From: Mrakia gelida
Lineage: Eukaryota > Basidiomycota > Tremellomycetes > Cystofilobasidiales > Mrakiaceae
Length of the DNA stretch: 64,000 nucleotides
Direction of reading: 5' to 3'
NCBI GenBank assembly: GCA_024345305.1
Contig: BRON01000012.1
Location: 310,001 to 374,000, forward strand
The translations under genes and the position numbers were made by a program. Under the pieces are notes generated by a model. It saw only the letters and a program-made list of their open reading frames with translations, was not told the origin of the DNA and made no database searches. This document shows, in pieces, positions 1 through 9,979 of this stretch. Within the stretch, counting starts at the first letter, position 1, and each line of letters opens with the position of its first letter.

Positions 1-373
1 GGGGGGAAGGAGAGGGGTGGGGAGAAGAGGTCGAAGTTGGGGGGGACTCGAAAAGGGCGAGGTCTCGAGGAAAGTGGTTTGGCGGCGAGCGAGAGAGGGG
101 ATGACGTGCACAGACCCATTTTTTTCTCCTGCTCCTTTTTGTGCTGAGTCGAAGAACAGTTTGAGTCGAACCATCAGGGCTGTAAAGTTCTGAGACGAGG
201 TAGAGTGAGATGCAAGGCCAGACTGAGCTCGAATCGTCGTGGGGTTTTTCGACGCGCGACTCTACTCGTCCTCGCGCGCGTTCTTCCCTTCGTTCCTCGA
301 CCCAACATCTACGTAAAGTAGGCAGATGAATATATGACCTATCAACCTCCAAAACGAAACAACCACCCCTCCC
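1..373. other. Left edge, no gene seen
   Basis: This stretch lies downstream of the minus-strand THO7-like gene. It contains a short T run near position 120 and otherwise mixed sequence. I see no supported coding frame or RNA gene. It is probably the 3' untranslated region and intergenic spacer. Confidence 0.4.
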
Positions 374-2492
374 TCACTCATCAAACTCCGTCAAATCACT
401 CCCTTCATCCCCCTGCCCCTCCCCAGCACCACCCATCCCCTCCTGCTCCTCCTCACTCTCCTCCTGCACAACAACCTTCTTCGCCGCCACCACCGCCTTC
501 TTCCCCCCAGCCTTCGCCAACTCCCTCTTGCTCAGCTTCCCCGCTCCAGCAGCTGCCTTCCCTCTCGACGCGACAGGCTCCTCGACGACCGGAGCTGGGG
601 TCCCTGAAGCCTGTCTCGACGATGAGGACGTTCCTGCTTTGGCGCGAGAGGATCGGTTGGCTGGAGTGGCGAGAGGAGGAGAGTTGGAGATCCTAGCTCG
701 TTTGTTAGGTTTCGAGGAGGAGGGTTGAGGTTGAGGTTGGGTTTGAGATCGTTGGAAAGCGGCGAGTTGGACTTGGTAGGCTTTCTGTTGGGAGCGAGAC
801 ATGTCGGCGAGGACGTCTGCTGGGATTTCGGTGAACGTTGAGGTTGAGGTTGAAGCCGTGGCGGCGGCGGGTTTGGAAGTGGTTGACGAGGAGGTGGAGG
901 AGCGACGAGTTGGGGAGGGGAGAGGGTTGGTTGAGGTTGAGGTTGACGAAGGGGTTTTGGAGGCTTTGCGTTTGGGGGGTGAGGCGGGAGCTGATTCGGG
1001 TTCGGGGACGGGGGAAGGAGAAGTTTGGGAGAGAGGTGAGGAGTGGTTGGAGATGGGAGCGAGAGCAGGAGGAGGAGGGTTGGCGGACGAGCTAGGTTTG
1101 GATGAAGAGGACGCGTTGGTGGTGAGATCCTGCGAGACGAGCAGACCCTCCGCTTCCATCTCCTCAGCATCCTGCATCTCTACGTCTCCCACTAGACCTG
1201 CGACCTCTCCCTCAGCCTCGTGCTCCTCCTCCTCGTGAACCTCCTCTTCCTCCTCAACCACCTTCTTCTTCGGCGTCGCAACAACCTTCTTCTCCTCCCT
1301 CCTTCCACCTCCTTCCTCGTCGTCGTCCTCAGCCGCCTTCGACCCCTCGATCTCCTCCTCCTCAGCAGCAGGTGATCCGACTCGCGAAGGTTGCGCGGAC
1401 TCCTCCTTGGGTTCATCCTCCTCCTCTTCCACGACGGGTGGTGCTTCCTCGGTACCGATCTTGCGAATGGCCTCGAGCTCGTCGACGAGGTTGTCGAAAC
1501 GAGATTTGCGGGCTTGGAGAGTGGAGACGACGGAGGAGTTTTCGACTTGGAGGGTTGAGACTCGGGAGGAGAGGGTGGCGATGTCCCTGGAAGACGATTG
1601 CAAGAGCGAAGGAGGGAGCGAAGGGTGAGCTTCGTTTCGTTCGAGCTGCAGAAGGACCTCCCTTAAGCCAGACCTCGTCGGCGAGAGAGAAGAAGAGTAT
1701 GATGAGATGGACAGGAGACTCACGATTCCAACGTCGCCCTCGAGCCAACAGCCAGGATTTTAAGCGCAATAGCATCGTACTCCATCTTGTGCTTCCTCTC
1801 CTCCTCCGCGAGCTGCAGCTTCACTCTCAGGTTGGCGATCTCCTCCCTCAGCTTGAGTTGGCCGTCGTCTACAGAAACAGCGATACCGACAAGCCGACAC
1901 AAGCAGTTAGCTCTTGCTCCTCCTCTGGTCGCAGCTCCTCGTAGAAGAGAAGAAGCAGCAAAGTCGAACGAAGGGAATGGGAAGGAAGGAGCGGAGGGAG
2001 GAAAGCTCAACTCACCAATCTCTCTCCCCTTAGACTCGTACTCCTCCCTCATCTTGTTCTCCATCTTCCCTACCACCCCAGCCTTCCTCACGAGGAACTC
2101 AACCTCCTTGAGTTGTCCGTTGAAACTCTCCCACACCTCCTCTTGGATGGCAGCCTTCCTCGCCGCAAGCGATTCCTCCGACTCCTCCTCCTTCTTCTCC
2201 TCGAGCGGAGCGGCTGCTGTCATGTCGACATCCTCTCCTTCTTCGGCGACGACGGCTGCTGCTGGCGGTGAGGCGGGATCAGGCGGTGGGGGAGGAGGAG
2301 GAGGGGTTTGAAGTTGAACGATCTTCTTGAGGGTTCGTCGGAGAGGTCGTTCGTCGTTGAAGAGCTTGGAGTGGATGATCACGTCTGCGAGAGGAAGGAC
2401 AGAGTCAGCTTGCGAGGGGTCGAGGAGGGAGAAGGGATGGAGAGAGGCTTACCCTCTTCGGCGGGAGTGAGGATCTGGACGCGAGTGGACAT
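374..2492 (-). CDS. THO7: THO complex subunit 7 (THOC7) homologue with long acidic tail
   Basis: THOC7 is part of the THO/TREX complex, which couples transcription to mRNA export in the nucleus. Four exons can be placed (2492-2453, 2384-2016, 1868-1724, 1586-374); together they give an open frame of 588 codons plus stop. The N-terminus reads MSTRVQILTPAEEDVIIHSK and continues with a segment like the start of THOC7 (acidic, then RRxLKKI). The middle is a predicted coiled coil containing EYDAIALKI and a final helix LQARKSRFDNLVDELEAI, both in the order seen in THOC7. Animal THOC7 is about 200 residues; here an additional tail of roughly 350 residues is low complexity, alternating Glu-rich, Ser/Pro-rich and Lys-rich blocks and ending in DLTEFDE. 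The family call rests on the N-terminal third only. The start is the first ATG, followed by a good intron donor (GGTAAG). Confidence 0.75.
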
Positions 2493-2776
2493 GGTTGGGC
2501 GAGATGGATGGTGGGAAGAATGGAGGGAGGAGGAGGTGGAAACGAGGTTGAGCTCGACGAGGTTCGTCGTTTTATTTTCTGGAAGTCTTTCTCTGCTTTC
2601 CTTGAAGATCTCAGACTCTCCCGACTTTGTCCTCTTCATTGGGAAAGAAGAACTGCCGCGAGATCTGGATCACTCGCTGGGCTGAACGTCGCGAACTCGA
2701 ACGCGTCGCCGGTTTCCCCCTCTCGAGCTCTCTTCACCTGCATAGTATAGTGACGGCTCTGGAAAGAGGAAATCAT

Positions 2777-4759
2777 TCAAGCAGTCTGCTTCCCGTACAA
2801 CCTATCGAACATGAAAACCAACAGCCCTCTCCCCTTCAGCGCCAACCAAGGACCGACGACGATGTTGAACAACCATGGAAGGTAGAGGGATCCTCCATAG
2901 GGTCCGAGAGCGACACCCTAAACAAAGGTTAGACGAGAAAGTAGCGAGCAGGTGAGTCAGAGAAGGGCGAGGTAGAGGGAGAGGCGACGGTGGGAGGAGA
3001 GAAACTAGGGACGAACAAACAGCTCCGTTGGCGCTCCTACTGGGACGAGAGGCTGCGAGGAGATGGTTGCGAGGATGCTGTTGAAACAAAACATGGTTTA
3101 GTGAGAGGTCGAGAGGTCGAAGATGGTCGAAGATGCAGAAAGGCAAGGCGAGATGAACGAACTTCAAAACCGTCTTCGACGCGTCGTTATCAGCTTTGTG
3201 AGCTCTCGCTCCTCCTTCGTTGTTCGCGCAGTCACCGATGGCGAAGTAGGTAGAGGTGGAGAAGGGGCTAGTTGGAGAGGAGGTGAGGATCTGCGAAGAA
3301 GGAACGCGAGGAGAGAAGTGAGCGAGGGAGAGGGAAAGGAAGAAAGCACGAGAAGACGCGAACTGACTCGAAGATGTTCGTCGACGTTGATGAAGCCTGA
3401 GGAGTCGAGAACTGAAGGATCGGTCGAGGAGATGAGGGAGTTGTTGGGCTTGACGCCTGTGGCGTTGATGATGAGATCGGCTGAAAGAACAGAGGCGAGC
3501 GAACAGAGGAAGTCAGTTGTTCGACGCGCCGTTGGGTCGGTCAAAGCGAGGGCGAAGAGGAAGAAGAATAGAATGAGAGGTTGACACTCACCTTCAATCA
3601 AAGTACCATCGCTCAACGCAACTCTCCCCTTCCCAGCCTCAGCAACCTCCCTCGCGACGCTCTCTCCGAACACGATCCTGACTCCCTTCGCCTCGAGCTG
3701 CTGCTGGAGACTGTTACCGAGGCTGACAGGCTGAGTTTCTCGAAGAAGGCGATTCGAACGTTGGATGATGGTGACCTTCTTGTCGGGGAACTGAGAGATG
3801 ATCTCTGAAAACGGAGAAGAAACCAGACCACGCGAACGAGGAGTCAGGACGACGCGTCGAGTTGAACGAACGCGGCAGCAAGAGACTTGACTAACCTCCA
3901 GCGTACTCCACACCTACAGGACCTCCTCCAACAACCACGATGTTGTGCTGAGTGTTCTTCAGAGCCAGCTGACCTTCGACGAGAGCTGCCTTCGCGTCGG
4001 AGAGGGTGCCGGAAGAAGGTCGAAAGGGGAAGTTGTAGGTTGATCCGAGGGCGAGGATGCAGATCTGCGACGTGAGGAGAGATAAAGCTGTCAGCTGCGA
4101 GCATATCTGTCAGGAGCTGAGACGCAGTCCCACTCACGTCGAAAGAGATCTCGTTGGTGAACCCAAACTCGGAACGAGCAACATCAACCTTGATCGATCC
4201 GTTTCCGAGCTCGACGACCTTAGTACTCGCGAGCATGGCGTGTCTTGAATCCTTGGAAAAGAAGTTCTCGAACGATCTGTAGGTCTTGTGCTCCCAGCCT
4301 GGCCGATGAGGAGAAATTGAGTAGGTGGGAACGCCGCGTCGCGAGTCGTTGAGAAGACGAACGAAGCAAACACGAAGAGGAAAGAAGTGCTCACCTGGAA
4401 CTACAGCTGCTCTATGAGCGCTGAGAGGCCATGACTTGAAGGAGGAGGTCATGGGGAGGGGGGGCGAGGAGATCAGAACGACGACGCGGCGACGAGAGAA
4501 AGAAGAGGGAGGAGACGCACGCCAAACTCGTTTGCATCGATCACGACCATTCGATGAGTCGAAGGGAGCTTCGATTCGAGTCGTCGAGCGAGCATGGCAC
4601 CTGCTGTCGACTGAAAAGCAGAGAAGAATGGGAGGAGGGAGCGTGAGCTCGAGGCCGTCGAGGGACAGATCGGGGATGTTTGAGAGCTGTAGAGCAGTCA
4701 GATCTGAGGAGACTCACTGCACCAACGACGACTACGTTCTTGAGAGGGCTAGTTGACAT
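2777..4759 (-). CDS. AIF/AMID-type FAD-dependent NAD(P)H oxidoreductase
   Basis: This belongs to the pyridine nucleotide-disulphide oxidoreductase superfamily, subgroup AIFM2/AMID (also called FSP1) and its fungal relatives, which pass electrons from NAD(P)H to quinones. The N-terminus MSTSPLKNVVVVGA starts the FAD-binding Rossmann fold. A middle exon near 3890-3960 encodes IVVVGGGPVGVEYAGG, the second dinucleotide fold for NAD(P)H. Later come LIINATGVKPNNSL and FAIGDCAN, the typical second FAD-contacting motif (GD). The last exon ends LYGKQTA-stop after a hydrophobic, tryptophan-rich stretch that could contact a membrane. The gene has several introns with CTGAC branch sites. There is no N-terminal glycine, so the myristoylation known for animal FSP1 is not evident. 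The exact exon 1/2 junction is uncertain: the canonical options give slightly different residues in the first nucleotide-binding loop. The substrate cannot be told from sequence. Confidence 0.8.
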
Positions 4760-5456
4760 TTTTGAGATGATGGTGGTCAGAAGGCAGAAGGAGCGACAGA
4801 CGAAAGGCAGAAGGGGGAAAGTGCTTCGGCGAGGGAGGTTCCATCCCGTTTCTCAGCCCAGGCCTCGGTCGCTGCAAAAACTAGGCCCGAGGATCGAAAA
4901 CATGGCTTCGGATCTCGTCTCGAAGATCTTCGAGTCTGGATTCAAGTTCCTGAGTTACTGACGCTGGATAAATCGTCTCGAGGTCTGTTGGTCGAGAACG
5001 TGGGTGGGAGGGAGGGAGGGGAGAGGCGGGGAAGCTCGTCTCGCCTCAGAAACATCCAACAGCCATCACCTCCCAAAAAAGGAAAGGAAAACTCCCTCAC
5101 GTCCCTCCGTCAGCCTCTACTCTCTTCAGACAACCTCCTACCTCTTTCTCGTGAGTCTATATGTCCCTCAGGGCGGCTGGCGAAGCGAGGGAAAGTGACG
5201 TCGAACCTGTCGCTCCTCCCACCTCCCCTTCCCCTTCCCTCTCACGACCTTTTGTAGCTGACCTTCAACATCTTCCTCTCCTGCTGTTCGCCCATACTCA
5301 AGCTTCACCTCTCTTCTACCTTCCCTCTCCACCCTTCTAGGTGAGCCTTCTCCCATCCGATAGAGAACGAGCGAAGCAAGTGACGTCGTGCGCTGTTGCT
5401 GAACGCTTGCCTCCCTCCCTCTCCTCCCTCCCTTCCTTCCTCTTCAGCTCAACACC
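4760..5456. promoter_or_regulatory. Divergent intergenic region (AIF-like / VTC1)
   Basis: These 697 bp separate two head-to-head genes and must hold both promoters. Two copies of TGACGTC, the half-palindromic CRE/ATF-type core, lie at 5196-5202 and 5381-5387, each preceded by a GCGAAGC-like stretch. A GTGAGT at about 5150 followed by pyrimidine-rich DNA could be a 5' untranslated intron of VTC1. No coding frame is supported. Function of the TGACGTC copies is inference. Confidence 0.3.
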
Positions 5457-6557
5457 ATGTCTACACAACCTCTCTTGCAAAGGACGGCTGCTAAGCGAAT
5501 TGCTCTTCCTGTCAGGCAGGAGCCCAAGGTACGCTCGTTTCTGCCTTCCCGTCCCTGCGTTCTACCCTTCCCTCGTTCACTCAACCTCGTTTCGAGCGAG
5601 CGCCATCCCTTCCCTTGCTCGTCGAGCTCGTGAGCTCACTCCCTTCTCCCCTTTCTTCTACCCTAGGTCTACTTCGCCAACGAGAGGACCTACCTGTCAT
5701 GGTGAGTTGTTCTCCTGTCTCTGCACTCTAAAGAGCAACCCTGAAGGAGACGAACGGGACGAAGGGAGTTGACCGAAGCGGAACGAGAGCTGACTTCCCT
5801 CTTCTGCTCTCGGTGTCGCTAGGATGCACTTCTCGGTCGTTCTTGGAGGTTTGGCCGTTGGACTGTTGAACTTTGGAGATAAGGTACGTCTTCAGACTCC
5901 CTCTACTCGAGTTGGTTGCCAGGGAGGCGGGAGAGAGGAATGAAGGGGCGAGCTGCGAGCTCGAACGACGGAGTCAGAGCTGACTTTCGCCCTTCCCTAC
6001 CAGCTCTCCAAGATCTTTGGAGCTATCTACACTGTCATCGGTGAGTACTGACCTCCTTGTGGTCCTCGGTTTGGGGTGTTGAGGAAGGGGAAGGGCAGAA
6101 GTGAGCTCGGGAGAGCAACGGACGAACTGAAGCTGACTTTCGTTCAACCTTTTCTCGCTTTGTTCGCTTCTAGCCATGGCGATGATGTCGTACGCTCTGT
6201 TCCGATACCACCAGAGGGCGAACGCGATCAGGAAGAAGGCTCAGGCTTACGACGATCGAGTTGGACCTGTGAGTCTTCCCTCTTCCCTCTTCTTCTCCCC
6301 TCCCCTCGTTGCTTTCTCGACAGCCTTTGTGCTCGAGACCCACCGAAGATGGCCTGGAACTGGAACTAACCTTCTTCTCCTCTCCTTTCCATCCGAAACA
6401 GACGATCCTTTGCGTTGTTCTCATCAGTGCGTCTCGTCTCCTTCGGCCTCACTCTGCCTCGCCTTCGCGACTCGAGCTGACTTCTCTCTTCTCCTCACCT
6501 CTTCCAACAGTCTCGGTTCTGACGAATGTCGTGTTCAAGCTCACGTACGAGCCTTAG
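5457..6557 (+). CDS. VTC1: Vacuolar transporter chaperone VTC1
   Basis: Vtc1 is the small membrane subunit of the VTC complex, which makes inorganic polyphosphate from ATP and moves it into the vacuole. Seven exons splice to a protein of about 124 residues. It opens MSTQPLLQRTAAKRIALPVR, then VYFANERTYLSWMHFSVVLG, both close to the Vtc1/Nrf1 consensus, and has three hydrophobic segments of the VTC transmembrane (DUF202-like) domain. A later segment, YALFRYHQRANAIRKKAQAY followed by DDRVGPT, matches the family signature between the second and third segments. The protein ends FKLTYEP. Length matches the family. There is no SPX or catalytic domain, as expected for Vtc1 as opposed to Vtc2-4. Introns have GTGAGT, GTACGC or GTGCGT donors and CTGAC branches. 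Confidence 0.93.
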
Positions 6558-7199
6558 ATAGGGACGTTGAGGGAGACGGGAGCTTGCCGGCGAGGGTTCG
6601 ATATCTTGATGGGTTCGATCTGGTACGCACTGGGGACAGGAGGAAGCGGAGGAGTCTAGCAGTCGAGTGAGAAGGGAAGGCGACGTCCACGAGCTCGTGA
6701 GTTGGTCATTGAGCTGAATGGACGTTGGAAGGGAGGGGACGAGAGGAAGAGTCGTCGACGCGTCGTCAACCTCGCCCTCACTGCAAGATTGCGACGCCGA
6801 CCTCGGATCGACCTGCTCTTCCGAAGCCTTCTTCCTCACCTCAAGACGCTCGGAAGGGTCATACCTTTTGACGAGGTGTCTCTCGCTGCCTGCGAAGGGA
6901 CGGCACGCTGAGAAGGAGGGCAGATCGAAAGGCCCGTCCGAAAATCCGTCGCGTCTCGTCCCTCATTCTTTCCCCTTGCTCCTTTCAAGAGAAGTTCCGA
7001 GCTCTGACCGACCCCCCCCTGCCCCACCTCCCCTCTAGAGATCATGCCGGCATCGTCGTCGCTGAGAAACCTCGCTGCGGCCCTCACACAAGGCCGAGCT
7101 CGCTCGAGGCCGGCGGAGGGCTGAACGAAAAGTGCCAGCTCATTTCTCCCTCCTTCTCCTTCGACTCCCATCATCTCCTCAATCTTACGTTCCCTCAAA
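6558..7199. other. Intergenic region VTC1-MGST3
   Basis: I see no supported gene. The stretch carries an ACGCGT copy near 6757 and pyrimidine-rich DNA before the next start codon. Open frames on both strands lack recognisable motifs and look like chance frames in GC-rich DNA. It likely holds the 3' end of VTC1 and the promoter of the MAPEG gene. Confidence 0.35.
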
Positions 7200-8093
7200 A
7201 TGGCACCACCCATCGAAGCTCTGTCAGTTTGCTTTCCTCGTCCTGAGCTTCCTCTTCTCGTCGCAGCTCGCTGACCTCTCAGCCCTCGCTCGTTCCGTTC
7301 TGTTTCCTCCAGCTCTTTCCTCCCCGTGCACTATGGTTTCGTCGCCTTCGGAGGAGCCCTGACCTTCCTCCTTCATGCCTACCAGAGTCATACTGTCGCT
7401 CAAGCTCGGAAGACAGCCAAGATCCAGTACCCCCAGTGTGAGTTCAACTTTCGAGCGCTCCTTCATCTCTCCGAACCGTCGCTCATGCCTCGTCCTTCTC
7501 TCCGACCTTTCCCTCGCCACCGCAGTCTACGCCGAGAAGGCTCAGATGGAGTCTAACCCTGCGGCCTATAGGTTCAACTCGCTTCAAAGGGCGCACGGAA
7601 GTGAGTTCAACAAGCCCGACTCGAGTTCAGCCCGTCGAAGTTCGCGACTGACTCAGAGCTTCACCGTCCCCTACCTTCAGACACTCTCGAGAGCATGCCT
7701 CAGCTTCTCTTCGGTGCCGCCTTCTGTGGGCTTGAGTTCCCCATCACTACCGGAGCTCTCCTCGCCATCTGGGTTCTTGGACGATTCCTTTTGTGAGCCA
7801 GCAACGATTCCTCTCGCGTCCTCGTCTTCGATCTCGCTGACCGGATGATCGCTTTGTTTCTTCTCTCAGTACTGTCGGATACGCCTCTGGAGGAGCTGAG
7901 AACCGGTTCGCTTACGGTACGTCTGCTTCCCCAGTTCGAAACATCGTTGTGTCGGTCGACGCGCGTCTCGCTGACCTTTCCTTTCGTTGTTTTCTTGAAT
8001 ACAGGAGGAGGACTTCACTACATCGGAGCTTTGGGAGTCATGTTCTTGACGTTCTACTCCTCGGCGACCATGATCTACTCCGCGTGCTTCTGA
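7200..8093 (+). CDS. MGST3: MAPEG family microsomal glutathione S-transferase 3-like
   Basis: MAPEG proteins are small integral membrane enzymes of the endoplasmic reticulum or mitochondrial outer membrane; MGST3-like members conjugate or reduce lipid hydroperoxides with glutathione. Six exons give a protein of about 155 residues starting MAPPIEALSFLPVHYGFVAF. Family signatures are visible: ARKTAKIQYPQVYA (donor-side loop), FNSLQRAHGNTLESMPQ (the RAHxNxxE motif that binds glutathione), and GALLAIWVLGRFLFTVGY in the third membrane helix. The final helix ends SATMIYSACF. There are four hydrophobic segments, as in the family. The start is the ATG directly before a short first exon; that donor (GTCAGT) is weaker than its neighbours. 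Confidence 0.9.
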
Positions 8094-8523
8094 GGAGGGA
8101 GGGAGGGCGACGCGTCGTCGACTGCCCGATTGGAATGCATTGTTGTGTGTCCTCGTCCTTCTGTCCTGGTAGAGCTATCGCAAAGTTAGACCTGTAAATC
8201 TGAGCCCTTCTCAAGCAAGATGACTCGAGGTCAGACCTCTGCTGCTATCAAGAAGCGTCCAGCGAGGGGGGGAAACCGCGAAAGACGAGCTCGACCTTCG
8301 CCCTCAGGAGTCTCGATCCCCTCAAACGTTTGAGACGTGATCTTTTGAGCTCGATCGAAGAGAGGGTCAGAGCTACATTCTTTCGAACTCGAGATCAACT
8401 TTTGTTCGGTGACGACGAAAAGAAGAGGCGGAAGGGAGAGCGACGACTGCTCGAAACCGCTCTCGATTCGGTGAGCTCGAGTGACTTCCCCTTCAACACC
8501 CTCCTTCCTTCCCTCTCAAACAA
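8094..8523. other. Intergenic region MGST3-YPI1
   Basis: There is no convincing gene. An ATG at about 8220 opens a basic frame of some 37 codons that I do not regard as a gene. One ACGCGT copy lies just after the MGST3 stop. A pyrimidine-rich run precedes the YPI1 start. Confidence 0.3.
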
Positions 8524-9215
8524 ATGCAGCGCCAACGATCGTTCGTCCCTTCCTCCCTCACCTCAGACCACTCTCCGTTGCCTCCAACTAACCTCTACGT
8601 CTCGCTTTTCCCTTCGCAGACCGCCAGTCAACGTCGGTTCCTCAACGGAGACTCTCCCCGCTCCTCCTCCTGCAACAACAGCCGAGGAAGTAGGAACCCT
8701 TAGGCTTCGAGGACGACATGTTATCGCAGAGGGAGACCTAGGGACGGGTCGAGGAGTCAAGTGGGTCGAGGGAACAATAGACAACGAGGGCATGGGGAGG
8801 AAGAGCAGTAAGAGTGAGTCCTAGTCCTCTCCGAACCATCCCTTCCTCTCCTCCCACCACCCGACCTTCTTCTCCTTCCTTCTTTCCTCTGCCCTCCTCC
8901 CCCCTCTTAAACTGACCACTCTGTCTTTTGCGTTTCATGTTTGGCGTTCGTCCAGTCTGCTGCATCTACCACAAACCTCGTCCGTTCGACGAGTCCTCCT
9001 CGGATGAGTCGTCTTCAGAGGAGGACGAACCTTCGAGGTCGAGGAAGGGGAGCGGGGACGCTGGACCTTCGTCGGGATCCAAGAAGAAGCTTTCGCATAG
9101 AAAGCATGGACACTCGCATGGACCTGGGGAGGAGTGTCATGATGGGAAGGGTGGGAGTAGTAGTGGGGAGGTGAACAAGCTTGATGGAGGAGGGAAGGCT
9201 GGGAGGTTGGCTTGA
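8524..9215 (+). CDS. YPI1: Type 1 phosphatase inhibitor YPI1/PPP1R11
   Basis: Ypi1 (mammalian inhibitor-3, PPP1R11) is a disordered protein that binds and regulates protein phosphatase 1 in the nucleus. Three exons (8524-8540, 8620-8813, 8956-9215) sum to 471 nt, that is 156 residues plus stop. The first exon is only 17 nt (MQRQR) and uses a GTTCGT donor. The diagnostic block is LRLRGRHV, then VKWVEGTIDNEGMGRKSSK, which holds the KVxW-type PP1-docking motif, then ICCIYHKPRPFDESSSDESS spanning the second junction. The C-terminus is acidic, then Ser/His/Gly-rich, as in fungal homologues. The reading frame is kept at both junctions, which supports the model. Confidence 0.92.
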
Positions 9216-9979
9216 GCGAGGGAGGAGAGGAGGAGAGAGACGACGTGAGTCCCTGCCCGTTCTGTTCCGAATTATGCGAGGTTGGTTGGCGGTGGGATGG
9301 GAAGGGAGCGATGGGAGGACTGGGATTGGGTGTGTAGATGGGGAGGAAGTGCTGACCTTCGTTTGTTCTGGCTTCCTTGTCGTTCGAAGGGAGGACGAGG
9401 TTGAGCTCACGCACCTCGCACTTCGTCGGCTCGACCTTTGTAACAACAGGATCCAGCTATCTTTCGATTTGACGATATCACGAGCTTTCCACACTGCTTT
9501 CTCGTCGTTGGGTTGGGTTCTGCGAGGATGCGAGCGAGATGCAGGGGGGCAGGAGTGAGAACAGGGCGAGGGAGGGTTCGCTCGCTGACCAACATGGTGG
9601 GCTGGGAAAGTGAGAGTGCCTGGGTACAGCGACTGCAGATGGAAGAAGTGCGTGATGAGTGGAGAGTAATGTCGCTGTGTGTTGAGGCTCCGAAGTCCGG
9701 GAGCTCCGAGCTCTTCGCGAGGCGACGCGTTGGATGGAACGCTTCTTCTGTTGGCTCCTACGATTTGGCTTCGATCTGAGAAAGGAAAACTTCGATAGCC
9801 TGGGCTAGCTCTTATCCTCGCTCACATACCTTTCACCGTCTTGAAGCAAAAGGCAGACTTTTCTCCGTCTTCTCGTTGCCATCCAGCCTGCGCTTTTTCG
9901 CGAACAAGGAAAGTCGAAGCTCCCCATCCCTTGTGCTGCCAACTCTCACCCTCCCTCTCCCTCTTCTCTAACTCAAACT
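9216..9979. other. Intergenic region YPI1-eIF3d
   Basis: No gene is supported in these 760 bp. A GTGAGT at about 9245 with a downstream TGCTGACC and GAAG looks like an intron in the 3' untranslated region of YPI1, ending near 9390. A short frame around 9513-9779 shows no family motif. The last 100 bp are pyrimidine-rich and lead into the eIF3d start. Confidence 0.3.

Noticed and set aside
528..1238. Plus-strand open frames opposite the THO7-like gene
   Set aside because: They mirror the repetitive Glu/Ser-rich coding strand, show Val/Glu repeats without family motifs and have no splice context.
9513..9779. 88-codon plus-strand frame between YPI1 and eIF3d
   Set aside because: It has no motif, no neighbouring exon that joins it, and biased Arg/Gly/Val content typical of chance frames here.
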